Assembly (NCBI GenBank): GCA_963809715.1
Contig: CAWEKO010000003.1
Span: 186,001-250,000 of the forward strand
DNA length: 64,000 nt
Reading direction: 5' to 3'
Source: Bog-473 sp963809715
Lineage (GTDB): Bacteria > Actinomycetota > Acidimicrobiia > Acidimicrobiales > RAAP-2
Shown: positions 49,979-58,148 of the stretch, one piece after another
How positions within the stretch are numbered: the first letter of the stretch is position 1
Layout: each line of letters opens with the position of its first letter
Made by a program: the position numbers and the translations under genes
The notes under the pieces: model-generated
Told to the model about the DNA's origin: nothing
What the model saw: only the letters and a program-made list of their open reading frames with translations
The model's database searches: none

Positions 49979-51108
49979 CACCGGTCGTCTCCCAGGTCGA
50001 GGAGGCGACGGGCGATGATGTTGCGCTGGATCTCGGAGCTGCCCCCGTAGATGGTGGCGGCGCGCGAGTAGAGGAACTCGGCCCGCCAGCGCTGGCCGGC
50101 CGGATCGTCGCCCAGCGCCACCTCCGCGCCCAGCGCCTCGGCCGCCAGGTCGAAGACCGCCTGCTCGGCCGCCGCGACGAGGGCCTTGTCGATAGAGGTC
50201 TCCGCGCCGAGCGTTGCGCCGGCGGCCAGCCGCCGCTGGGTGGCCCGCGAGCGGGCCCGGAACGCCCAGAGCAGTTCCATGGCTTCGCCGAGCGCCTCCG
50301 GGTCGAGCGCGCCGGGCGCCGCCGCGCCGACCAGCTTCTCGAGCCGCCGCTGCATGTAGGCGGCCCGGTGCCACAGCGCGGTGCTCCGCTCGTAGGGCAG
50401 CAGGTCCATGGCGATGGCCCACCCGCCGTCGACCTGGCCCAGCACCCGGTCGTCGGGGACGCGGACCTCGTCGTAGAAGACCTCGGAGAACTCCTCGACG
50501 CCGTGCATCGCCTCAATGGGCCGGACGGTGATGCCCGGGGTGTCCATGTCGATGAAGAACGCGGTGATGCCGCGATGGGCCGACTCGGGGCTGCCCGTTC
50601 GGGTCAGGAGCACGCAGCGCGAGGCGAACTGGGCCAGGCTGGTCCAGACCTTCTGCCCGCTCACGCTCCAGCCGTCATCGGTGCGCGTCGCCCGGCACAT
50701 GAGTGAGCCGAGGTTGCTCCCGGTCCCCGGTTCGGAGAAGCCCTGGCACCAGGTCTCCTCACCGCTGAGCAACCGGGGCACCATGTCGGCCGCCAGCTCC
50801 GGGGCAGCGAAGTCGATCATCGTCGGTGCCAGCACCTCGGTCAGGGAGTAGATGCCGGGCTCGACGAAGTCCCGCGCCGTCAGCTGTTCACCGAGGTAGG
50901 CCCGCAAGAGATTGTTCCCGCCCAGCCCGCCCACCCGTTCGGGCCAGCCCATGCGCATGAAGTCGGCGTCATAGGCGAGGCGCATGACCTTGCGCAGGTG
51001 CGCCATCTGCTGGTCCAGCGTCCCGATGCCGGCGTAGTCGGGTGCGAGCTCGGCTGCGTGCGCGTCGAGCCACGGGTCGACCGCGGCCTTGAACTCGACG
51101 AGCTCCAC
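49978..51108 (-). CDS. Acyl-CoA dehydrogenase, large subunit of a second alpha-beta pair
   Basis: 376 residues with WCQGFSEPGTGSNLGS (FAD loop), WSVSGQKVWTSLAQFASRC and a C-terminal YSRAATIYGGSSEIQRNIIARR. It shares the overall order of the enzyme at 37408 but is clearly a separate paralogue. It is first in the pair, and the SnoaL-like gene ends 12 bp upstream of its start on the same strand. The likely operon is SnoaL-like, large subunit, small subunit. Confidence 0.93.
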   Translation of the reverse strand: MELVEFKAAVDPWLDAHAAELAPDYAGIGTLDQQMAHLRKVMRLAYDADFMRMGWPERVGGLGGNNLLRAYLGEQLTARDFVEPGIYSLTEVLAPTMIDFAAPELAADMVPRLLSGEETWCQGFSEPGTGSNLGSLMCRATRTDDGWSVSGQKVWTSLAQFASRCVLLTRTGSPESAHRGITAFFIDMDTPGITVRPIEAMHGVEEFSEVFYDEVRVPDDRVLGQVDGGWAIAMDLLPYERSTALWHRAAYMQRRLEKLVGAAAPGALDPEALGEAMELLWAFRARSRATQRRLAAGATLGAETSIDKALVAAAEQAVFDLAAEALGAEVALGDDPAGQRWRAEFLYSRAATIYGGSSEIQRNIIARRLLDLGDDR

Positions 51109-51120
51109 GACCGGCCCGGA

Positions 51121-51546
51121 TTACCCAGCCGGTTCTTCGGAAGGCCGCGGGCGCGTCGGGTCGTGTGGCTTGCCCGAGTCCCGGGTGCCGTTGCGCCGCA
51201 GGAAGGTCATCTTCCTGGTGCGCAGCCGCCAGCCCTGCTCCGTCTTGCGGTACGTGTCGGTGTACCAGCCGATGCGCATGTCGTGGGTGGTCTGGTCCAC
51301 GAAGCACAGCGTCTGGGTGCCCGTCCCGGCGTCGCCTTCGAGTTCGAGGACCGGGGTGCCGGTCAGGAACAGGCCCTTGGGGGCGGCCGCCACCAGCGTG
51401 GGGAAGTCCTTGAGGGTGTAGGTCTCACCGAACGCGCTGTAGGTACCGTCGGGGGTGAAGACGTCGATCACTGCGTCGATGTCGTCTTGGGTCATCCCGA
51501 CGGCGTAGCGCGCCAACACCTGCTCGAGCTCCTTGATGTCGGCCAT
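51121..51546 (-). CDS. SnoaL/NTF2-like protein
   Basis: 141 residues with the NTF2-like cone fold: DIKELEQVLARYAVGMTQDD, VIDVFTPDGTYSAFGE, TLCFVDQTTHDMRIGWYTDTY, then a strand with RKTEQGWRLRTRKMTFL. Family members include isomerases, hydratases and small-ligand enzymes in steroid and polyketide metabolism. ATG 51546 is preferred to 51588, which would leave little room for the divergent promoter. It probably heads the dehydrogenase operon and is divergent from the TetR gene. Confidence 0.82.
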   Translation of the reverse strand: MADIKELEQVLARYAVGMTQDDIDAVIDVFTPDGTYSAFGETYTLKDFPTLVAAAPKGLFLTGTPVLELEGDAGTGTQTLCFVDQTTHDMRIGWYTDTYRKTEQGWRLRTRKMTFLRRNGTRDSGKPHDPTRPRPSEEPAG

Positions 51547-51576
51547 CCGGGCCTCGTCCACGGTTGCTGACGATAA

Positions 51577-51594
51577 CAGCATTCTCAAAATCCG
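51577..51594. promoter_or_regulatory. Recurring AT-rich promoter motif
   Basis: CAGCATTCTCAAAATCCG in the divergent promoter between the SnoaL-like operon and the TetR gene. It is the best copy of the motif also seen at 23586, 30753 and 48929. The adjacent TetR is a candidate binder. Confidence 0.45.
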
Positions 51595-51724
51595 AAATGA
51601 GCAGAGTCGTCAGCCTGGACGCTCCGCTGCACGGTGGAAGCGATGGTGCACGGAGTTTTCGGCGCGCCCTCCAGGGTGGGGAGAGTCCTGCTCTCCGGGA
51701 AAGCGAACTCGGTACACTGGGAAA

Positions 51725-52435
51725 ATGTCCACCCCAGAGACCCCTGCGGCCGACAACGGCGCGCCACTGCGCCGGCGGGACCTGGCCGTTGCCCGCTCCC
51801 TCGATTCGGCCCGGGCCCGGAGCGAGGGCAGGGTCCAGCGCTTCCTCGACGCCGGATTCGAGCTCCTCTCCAGCGCCGAGTCAGGCAAGGAGTTCACGGT
51901 GCAAGAGGTGGTTGATCGCTCCGGCCAGTCGCTGCGCAGCTTCTACCAGTACTTCGCCGGCAAGCACGAGTTGCTCCTGGCCCTCTTCGACGAGGCGATC
52001 CGATCCACGGCCGACCGCCTCGAAGACCTGGTGGCCAAGGAGACCACGCCACTGGCGCGCCTGCATTGCTTCGTCGTCGAGTATTACCGCATGTGCCTGC
52101 CCGCACCCAAGGGTCGGGGCTCCAAGAACAACCCGACCCCGGTCATGGCCGAGTTCAGCCACGAGTTGCTCACCGGGCACCAGGACGAGGCGGCGCGGGC
52201 GTTCGTGCCGCTGGTCTCACTCCTCGAGAAGGTCCTGGCCGATGCGGTCGAGGCCGGCGAGGTCCGGACCGGCTTCGAGCAAGACGATGCGGCAGGGCTC
52301 ATCCTCTCCACCATCATGTTCAACGCCACCTACGCCTCGACCATCTCGGGAACCGAGCCGCACGACTCAGCGCAGGCCGCCGACGCCATGTGGCAGTTCG
52401 TCTCGGCCGGCATGCTCGCTCCGTCCAACTCCTGA
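51725..52435 (+). CDS. TetR-family transcriptional regulator
   Basis: 236 residues. HTH region: RVQRFLDAGFELLSSAESG, EFTVQEVVDRSGQSLRSFYQYFAGKHELLLALFDEAI, the typical TetR recognition helix (SLRSFYQYF). The C-terminal ligand domain is unassigned. It is divergent from the SnoaL/acyl-CoA dehydrogenase operon, the normal arrangement for a local repressor responding to an acyl-CoA. ATG 51725 is preferred, though the frame is open further upstream. Confidence 0.92.
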   Translation: MSTPETPAADNGAPLRRRDLAVARSLDSARARSEGRVQRFLDAGFELLSSAESGKEFTVQEVVDRSGQSLRSFYQYFAGKHELLLALFDEAIRSTADRLEDLVAKETTPLARLHCFVVEYYRMCLPAPKGRGSKNNPTPVMAEFSHELLTGHQDEAARAFVPLVSLLEKVLADAVEAGEVRTGFEQDDAAGLILSTIMFNATYASTISGTEPHDSAQAADAMWQFVSAGMLAPSNS

Positions 52436-52456
52436 TCGGCGCGGCGCCGGACGCGC

Positions 52457-53506
52457 TCAGCCGAGTCGTTCGCTGAGCAAGCTGAGCACGTCGAGGTCGA
52501 TCAGGGCCTGCGTCGTGCGCTCCATGGCCCGGCGGCCCACTTCGGCCGGCTGCCACTGCGAGCCCATGGCTGCCGTCGTGGTGGCCGAGATCCACGAGTA
52601 GACCGAGAACAACCGGTACTGCTCGCGCTGGAGACCGGGCTCGAGCGTGAAGCCGTGGCTGGCCAGCGCCGATCGATAGCGGGCCAGCAGCGCATCCTCC
52701 TCGGTCCGGCGCACGTCGGGCGGAAGCGAGTTGCACAAGAAGTACGACACGTCGCGCATGCCGGGGAAGCGGCTGGCCACGGCCCAGTCGTAGAAGCCGG
52801 TCCGCTCCCCGTCGACGAACAGATTGCCGATGTGGTCGTCGCCGTGGATCAGGGTGCACTCGCCTTCGTTCCACAGGGCGGCCACCTCACGTGACCGAGT
52901 GGCGTAGAGCTCGCCCATCGCCCTGAAGGCCGGAGACATGTCTGCGGCGAACTGGTCGAGGGCCGACTGCACGATGGCCGTGGCTCCGCCGATGCTCCGC
53001 CGCTGCTCTTTGCTGCTCCGGGTGCTCAGCACATGTGTACCGAGCCAGGGCAGTTCCTGGCCCCAGTAGGCCGCGTGCAGCAGCGCCAGCTCGTCGACCA
53101 GCGAGGTGGCGATGGCCACGACGTCGCCGTCATCGGGATCGGGGAAGCGGCAGCCTGCCGCGGCCAAGTCCTCGAGCACCATGACGAATTGGGCCTCACC
53201 CTCGTCGAAGGAGGAGTGCCAGACCTGCGGGACGCGCACGGGGAGTGCGTTTCCGACGGCCGCATACAGGCGGGCTTCCGCCACCCCGAGGCCGGTGGCC
53301 CGCAGGAATTTGCGTTGGGCCGGCTGGAACGGCTGCAGCTTCACGAACAGCGTGTCGGGCAGTCCGCTGTCGCCGCGTACGCGCAGACGGGCCCGGCCCG
53401 TCGTCCCTGAATGCGCGTCGACGACCTCGACCCCGTCCACCGCCAGGCCGAGGACCTCGCTCAACCAGGCCGGGGTGAGCTCCTCGACGGTCGAGGGAAT
53501 GGCCAC
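52457..53506 (-). CDS. APH/EcKinase-like phosphotransferase
   Basis: 349-residue kinase-fold protein with the catalytic loop TLIHGDDHIGNLFVDGE and metal motif GFYDWAVASRFPGMRD. The N-lobe has DTLFVKLQPFQPAQRKF with the ATP-binding Lys and FVMVLEDLAAAGCRFPD. Related actinobacterial proteins occur beside steroid and CoA-ester genes, but their substrates are unknown. It lies 10 bp downstream of the F420-type monooxygenase on the same strand. Confidence 0.85.
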   Translation of the reverse strand: MAIPSTVEELTPAWLSEVLGLAVDGVEVVDAHSGTTGRARLRVRGDSGLPDTLFVKLQPFQPAQRKFLRATGLGVAEARLYAAVGNALPVRVPQVWHSSFDEGEAQFVMVLEDLAAAGCRFPDPDDGDVVAIATSLVDELALLHAAYWGQELPWLGTHVLSTRSSKEQRRSIGGATAIVQSALDQFAADMSPAFRAMGELYATRSREVAALWNEGECTLIHGDDHIGNLFVDGERTGFYDWAVASRFPGMRDVSYFLCNSLPPDVRRTEEDALLARYRSALASHGFTLEPGLQREQYRLFSVYSWISATTTAAMGSQWQPAEVGRRAMERTTQALIDLDVLSLLSERLG

Positions 53507-53516
53507 GAAGTGGTGT

Positions 53517-54482
53517 CTAGCTCGCCTTGTGCATGGCCGGCACGACCGAAGCCAGGAACTCGCGCGTCCGCTCGGCCGACGCCTTGACGGCCTCGCGCCC
53601 CTCCCCGAGCGCCACGATGCGGCAGTTCAGGTCGGTCACGCCTGCCTCGGCGAACCGGCGGAGCCGCTGCTCCATGGCCGCCTCGCTGCCGCAGATCAGG
53701 ACGTCGCCGATCGATTGGGCGTCACCGTGCTCCATCAGACGCATGTAGTTGGGCGAGGCCACGACCTCGCTCAGCGTGCGGTTGGTGCGCTCGATGGCCG
53801 CCTCCACCTCGTCGTCGCGGCAGAGGCACACCGGCACGCCCGCCATGATGCGCGGCGCCGGTCGGCCCGCTTCCTCGGCCGCCTTGGAGATGCTCGGCAC
53901 CACGTGCGAGGCGATGGTGCGCTCGTCGGCCAGCCACAACACGGTGCCCGAGGTGCGTTCGCCGGCCAGCTTGAGCATGACGGGGCCCAGCGCGGCGATC
54001 AGCACCGGCGTGGGCGTGAGGTCGGTGATGTCGAGCGGTTGGTGGATGTCGAAGAGCTCGTTCTTCACCTCGACGATCCCGGGACCGGCCAGGGCCTGGT
54101 CGAGCACGTCGAGGTAGCAGCGCATCGTCAGTGCCTGGCGCTCGTAGGGCAGGCCCATCATCTCCTTGATGATCCAGTGGTGCGAGACGCCCAGGCCCAG
54201 GGTGAAGCGCCCTTGGCACACGGCCTGGTTGGAGAGGGCCTGCTGGGCCAGCACGACGGGATGGCGCGGCTGCAACGGCACAATGGAAGTACCGATCTCT
54301 AGGCGCGACGTCGCCGTTCCGAGCAGCGTGACGGCCGTCATCACGTCGATTTCGTCGGGGATCTGGGGCGTCCAGATCGTGTCGAGGCCGGCCTCGTCGG
54401 CCCAACGGGCGTCGGCTTGGAGCTTCTCCACCTTGGTGGCGTAGCGCCCGCGGTCCGCGCTCACCTGAAGACCGATTCGCAT
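53517..54482 (-). CDS. Luciferase-like oxidoreductase (probably F420-dependent)
   Basis: 321 residues with the LLM TIM barrel: KVEKLQADARWADEAGLDTIW, IGTSIVPLQPRHPVVLAQQAL, RFTLGLGVSHHWIIKEMMG and LIAALGPVMLKLAGERTSGT. The GLGVSH segment and overall length fit the F420-dependent subgroup more than FMN enzymes, though the cofactor is inferred. It has a 12-bp perfect palindrome in its promoter and is divergent from the SDR gene at 54742. Confidence 0.9.
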   Translation of the reverse strand: MRIGLQVSADRGRYATKVEKLQADARWADEAGLDTIWTPQIPDEIDVMTAVTLLGTATSRLEIGTSIVPLQPRHPVVLAQQALSNQAVCQGRFTLGLGVSHHWIIKEMMGLPYERQALTMRCYLDVLDQALAGPGIVEVKNELFDIHQPLDITDLTPTPVLIAALGPVMLKLAGERTSGTVLWLADERTIASHVVPSISKAAEEAGRPAPRIMAGVPVCLCRDDEVEAAIERTNRTLSEVVASPNYMRLMEHGDAQSIGDVLICGSEAAMEQRLRRFAEAGVTDLNCRIVALGEGREAVKASAERTREFLASVVPAMHKAS

Positions 54483-54521
54483 GGGCGCGCTCCTTTCTCG
54501 ATGGAAATGGCGTTCTCTTAA

Positions 54522-54533
54522 ACGCTATAGCGT
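54522..54533. promoter_or_regulatory. Perfect palindrome ACGCTATAGCGT, candidate operator
   Basis: A 12-bp perfect inverted repeat ~40 bp upstream of the luciferase-like gene, in an AT-richer stretch of the 260-bp divergent region. Its size suits a dimeric TetR- or GntR-type regulator. No regulator gene is directly adjacent. Confidence 0.5.
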
Positions 54534-54741
54534 CTTATCGTTCAATGCTAGGGACAGTTGACACGAAAGTGCACTCTCCGTAACATCGGCCAACTCTATC
54601 GGCACCCCTCGGGGCCGGCAGGGGTCGGCGGATGCGCCGTGACACGGGCGGGCGCGGAGCCGTCGGAGACGTTCGTGGGCGGGGGCCGCGCCAGCCGCGG
54701 GACCCGCTCGCCTGGGCAGCGGTACGAGTGGGAGGCCGGCA

Positions 54742-55506
54742 ATGGCAAGGAGCGAGTCGGAGGTGAGCCGGACGGCCGTCGTGACCGGCGGCGGGTCGGG
54801 CATGGGGGCAGCCATCTGCCACCACCTGGCCCGCCAGGGCCGCAAGGTGGCGGTGCTCGACGTCAACGGCGACGCCGCCGAGCGCGTGGCCAAGGAGCTC
54901 GAAGCCGATGGTCTCGCCGCGCTCGGCGTCCCGGTCGACGTGTCGGACCGCGCCGCCGTCGAGGGCGCGCTGGACCGGGTGCGCCAGTCCCTCGGCCGGA
55001 TCGAGATCATGGTCACGAGTGCCGGCATCGAAGGCTTCGAGGACTTCCTCGACATCAGCGTCGAGGATTGGGAACGCATGCTGGCGGTCAACCTCACCGG
55101 CACGTTCCACTGCCTCCAGGCCGCCGTGCCCGACATGATCGAGGCCGGCTGGGGTCGCATTGTCACCATCTCGTCGTCCTCGGCTCAGTCGGGCACCCGC
55201 CGCATGTCGCACTACGTGGCCTCCAAAGGTGGCGTGATCGCGCTGACCAAGGCGCTCGCGCTCGATCTGGCTCCCAAGGGCATCACCGTGAACACCATCC
55301 CTCCCGGGGTCATCGACACACCCATGATGCGCCGCCCCATTGAGTCGGGTGCCATGGCCAGCATGGACGCTGTTCTGGCCCGGGCGCCGCTCGGGCGGGC
55401 CGGCACGCCCGACGACATCGCCGTCGCCTGTGCCTTCCTCTGCTCCGAGGAGGCCGGCTACATCACCGGCCAGCAGATCAACGTGAACGGCGGCTGGTAC
55501 CTGTGA
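54742..55506 (+). CDS. Short-chain dehydrogenase/reductase
   Basis: 254 residues, classical SDR. NAD(P) motif TGGGSGMGAAICHH, the SAGIEGF segment (usual NNAG), catalytic Ser in TISSSSAQSG, YVASKGG with the catalytic Tyr-x3-Lys, and the C-terminal GYITGQQINVNGGW. Asp in VLDVNGD favours NAD(H). It is very similar in arrangement to the broken SDR at 60382, suggesting paralogues. The TauD-type gene starts in its stop codon (GTGA overlap). Confidence 0.95.
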   Translation: MARSESEVSRTAVVTGGGSGMGAAICHHLARQGRKVAVLDVNGDAAERVAKELEADGLAALGVPVDVSDRAAVEGALDRVRQSLGRIEIMVTSAGIEGFEDFLDISVEDWERMLAVNLTGTFHCLQAAVPDMIEAGWGRIVTISSSSAQSGTRRMSHYVASKGGVIALTKALALDLAPKGITVNTIPPGVIDTPMMRRPIESGAMASMDAVLARAPLGRAGTPDDIAVACAFLCSEEAGYITGQQINVNGGWYL

Positions 55507-56331
55507 GCGCGCTGTCCACGCGCCGGCTCGGGAACGTGGGCGCGGAGGTTCTCGGGATCGAAGCGGCTCGGCTGCTGGACGACGACGGGCTCCCGGCCGC
55601 CGCCATGTCGGCCCTCGAGGAGCACGGCGTCCTCGTCTTCCGCGAGCTCCACCTGGACGACGAGACCCAGGTGGCGTTCTCCAAGAAGCTCGACGATGTG
55701 GGCAAGAGCGAGCCGGCCCCGACGCCGTCGATCTACAAGGTCACCCTCGACCCGACGAAGACGGCCACGGCCGAGTACCTCAAGGGCACCGTCTTCTGGC
55801 ACATCGACGGGGCCCAGGACGAGGTGCCGACCAAGGCGACCATGCTCAGCGCACATGTGCTGTCCGCCACGCGGCGGCGAGACGGAGTTTGCCAGCACGT
55901 ATGCCGCCTACGACGGACTCAGCGACGAGGAGAAAGAGCATGTCGCGGCACTGCGCGTCCTCCACTCCTTCGAGGCCTCGCAGCGTCTGGTCAACCCGGA
56001 GCCCACCCGCGACGAGCTGGCCAAGTGGCGGCAGCGACCGGACCGCGAGCACCCCCTGGTCTGGCGGCACCGGTCGGGTCGGCGCTCGCTGGTCATCGGG
56101 GCCACGGCCGATCACGTCGTCGGTCTGGAGCGCGACGAGGGGCGGGCCCTGTTGGCCGACCTCGAGGCCCGGGCCACCGCCGAGGAGCGCATCTACCGCC
56201 ACGAGTGGACGTTGGGCGACTTGGTCATCTGGGACAACACCGGTGTCATGCACAGGGTCCAGCCCTACGACGCCTCGTCCGCCCGCGAGATGCACCGGAC
56301 CACCATGAGCGGCGACGAGCCCATTCAGTGA
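55503..56331 (+). pseudogene. TauD/TfdA-family dioxygenase, frameshifted
   Basis: Fe(II)/2-oxoglutarate-dependent dioxygenase. Frame 1 (55503 to ~55862) carries GNVGAEVLGIEAARL, EEHGVLVFRELHLDDE and the iron-binding HxD in VFWHIDGAQDE. Frame 2 (from ~55864) resumes with PPRGGETEFASTYAAYDGLS and ends with the distal His in DNTGVMHRVQPYD and an Arg-containing tail. A single extra base near 55863 explains the break. Restoring it gives ~275 residues, the family length. Either a sequencing/assembly error or a recent mutation. It starts at GTG overlapping the SDR stop. Confidence 0.85.
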
Positions 56332-56437
56332 CCCGACGTCAGTGACCAGACGTCAGTGACACGATTTTCAGTGAACCTGTTCCCGGTGAACCCGTTCCGA
56401 GTGACCCATTCCGAGTGACCCCGTTCCGAGTGAGAAG
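56327..56437 (+). repeat. Degenerate short tandem repeats
   Basis: Between the TauD-like gene and the amidohydrolase. Two copies of GACGTCAGTGAC are followed by four or more versions of CCGTTCCGAGTGACC (with CCGGTGAAC and CATTCCGAGTGAC variants), about 14-18 bp each. The array ends just before the ribosome site GAAGGAG of the amidohydrolase. Confidence 0.7.
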
Positions 56438-56446
56438 GAGCCAAGT

Positions 56447-57691
56447 GTGAGCGACGTGACGATCCTGCGCGCCGACCGGTGGTGCGACGTCGAGACCGGC
56501 GAGGTGAAGTCGCCGGGCGTCATCGTCGTCGACGGCAACACCATCGTGGCCGTCAATCCCTCCGAGCTCCCCAGCCCGGCCACCGAGGTGAACCTGGGCG
56601 ACGTCACCCTCCTCCCCGGGCTGATGGACATGGAGCTCAACATGCTCATCGGAGGACCGGGCGGTCCCGACGGCCTGCCCGACCCGATGCACGGGGTGAA
56701 GGACTCCCCGGTCTACCGGACACTGCGCGGCGCGGTGAACTGCGGCACCACGCTCATGGCCGGCTTCACCACCTGCCGCAACCTCGGCCTCATGGTGTAC
56801 ACGGCGGGCTTCCTGCTCGACGTCGACCTCATGAAGGCGGTCGACAACGGCTGGTTCCCCGGACCGCGCATCTTCCCGGCCGGACACGCCATCACCCCGA
56901 CCGGCGGTCACCTCGATCCGACCATGTTCCAGGGGCTGGCGCCCGGGATCATGCCCCAGAGCGTGGAGCAGGGCATCGCCAACGGTGTGCCGGAGGTGCG
57001 CAAGGCCGTGCGATACCAGATCAAGTACGGGGCCAAGCTGATCAAGATCTCGGCCTCGGGCGGCGTCATGTCGTTCAGCTCCGCCGCCGGATGCCAGCAG
57101 TACTCCGACGAGGAGTTGGACGCCATCGTCGACGAGGCCCACCGCAACGGCCTGCGCGTGGCGGCCCACGCCCACGGCGACGCCGGCATCCGTGCCTGCG
57201 TCCGGGCCGGGGTGGACTGCATCGAGCACGGCTCGCTGGCCACCGACGACACGTTGCAGGACATGGCGAAGGCGGGCTCGTTCCTGGTGGGAACCACCGC
57301 GCTGGCCGACCACATGGCGGTGGACCGCATCCACCCGATCCTTCAGAAGAAGGCCGCCGAGATCTTCCCGCAGGCTCGCCGCATGTTCGGCAAGGCCCTC
57401 GAATATGGCGTGAAGATCGCCTGCGGCTCCGATGCGCCGGCCATCCCGCACGGGTCCCAGGCGCTCGAGCTCATCGCCATGTGCGACCGCGGCATGACGC
57501 CGATGCAGGCACTGCAGGCGGCGACCCTGACGAGCGCCGAGCTGATCGAGCACGAGCACGACCTGGGCCGGCTGGCATCGGGGTACCTGGCCGACATCAT
57601 CGCGGTGCCCGGCGACCCCTCCGAGGACATCACGGTGACCAAGGACGTGCGTTTCGTCATGAAGGACGGCCACATCTACAAGGGCGTCTGA
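56447..57691 (+). CDS. Amidohydrolase-family protein with altered metal site
   Basis: 414 residues of amidohydrolase (TIM-barrel plus beta-sandwich) type: VIVVDGNTIVAVNP, then LLPGLMDMELNMLIGG. The first metal motif, normally HxH after PG.ID, reads Glu63-Leu-Asn65. Other ligands look intact: the carboxylated-Lys region GAKLIKISASGGV, His in VAAHAHGD, His in IEHGSL and the Asp in CGSDAPAIPHG. It may bind one metal or use a different reaction. The C-terminus LADIIAVPGDP is standard. It stands in a plus-strand run with CMD-family and beta-hydroxyacid dehydrogenase genes. Confidence 0.9.
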   Translation: MSDVTILRADRWCDVETGEVKSPGVIVVDGNTIVAVNPSELPSPATEVNLGDVTLLPGLMDMELNMLIGGPGGPDGLPDPMHGVKDSPVYRTLRGAVNCGTTLMAGFTTCRNLGLMVYTAGFLLDVDLMKAVDNGWFPGPRIFPAGHAITPTGGHLDPTMFQGLAPGIMPQSVEQGIANGVPEVRKAVRYQIKYGAKLIKISASGGVMSFSSAAGCQQYSDEELDAIVDEAHRNGLRVAAHAHGDAGIRACVRAGVDCIEHGSLATDDTLQDMAKAGSFLVGTTALADHMAVDRIHPILQKKAAEIFPQARRMFGKALEYGVKIACGSDAPAIPHGSQALELIAMCDRGMTPMQALQAATLTSAELIEHEHDLGRLASGYLADIIAVPGDPSEDITVTKDVRFVMKDGHIYKGV

Positions 57692-57762
57692 GCCGGGCCC
57701 CCCGCCGACGAGCGCTTGCCGACGAGCGCGCGCGGACAGCACCCACCGAAGAGGAGCGCACC

Positions 57763-58146
57763 ATGCCCCAGAACGACCAACCCGGGGCGGCCGAGTCCAT
57801 GCGCCGCGCCATGCTGGGCGATGCCTACGTCGATGCCCAGTCCGCCGATCAAAATCCGGTGATGGGTGAGTTCTCCGACTACGTCACGTCCATGGTGTGG
57901 GGCGTGTGGGCGCGGGGCGGCGCGCTCAGCTCTCGGGACCGCAGCCTCCACGTGCTGGCCATGACCGCGGCGTCGGGCCGGATGGAGGAGTTCCGCCTCC
58001 ACGCGTCGGCCAAGGACCGCACCGGGGTCACTGACGACGAGTTGGACGAGCTCCTCTTCCAGATCGCGGGCTACTGCGGGGCGCCCGCGGGCAACGCGGC
58101 CAAGCGCGCGCTCCTCGCGGTCCGGGCCGAACAGGCGGGGAGCTGA
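57763..58146 (+). CDS. Carboxymuconolactone decarboxylase-family protein
   Basis: 127 residues, the single-unit length of gamma-carboxymuconolactone decarboxylases. SMRRAMLGDAYVDAQ at the N-terminus, FSDYVTSMVWGVWARGGALSSRDRSLHVLAM in the core, then EFRLHASAKDRTGVTDDELDELLFQIAGYCG. No CxxC, so not an AhpD peroxidase. The RMEEFRLH..A segment fits the decarboxylase subgroup. It lies 2 bp before the next gene, in an operon. Confidence 0.9.
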   Translation: MPQNDQPGAAESMRRAMLGDAYVDAQSADQNPVMGEFSDYVTSMVWGVWARGGALSSRDRSLHVLAMTAASGRMEEFRLHASAKDRTGVTDDELDELLFQIAGYCGAPAGNAAKRALLAVRAEQAGS

Positions 58147-58148
58147 CG

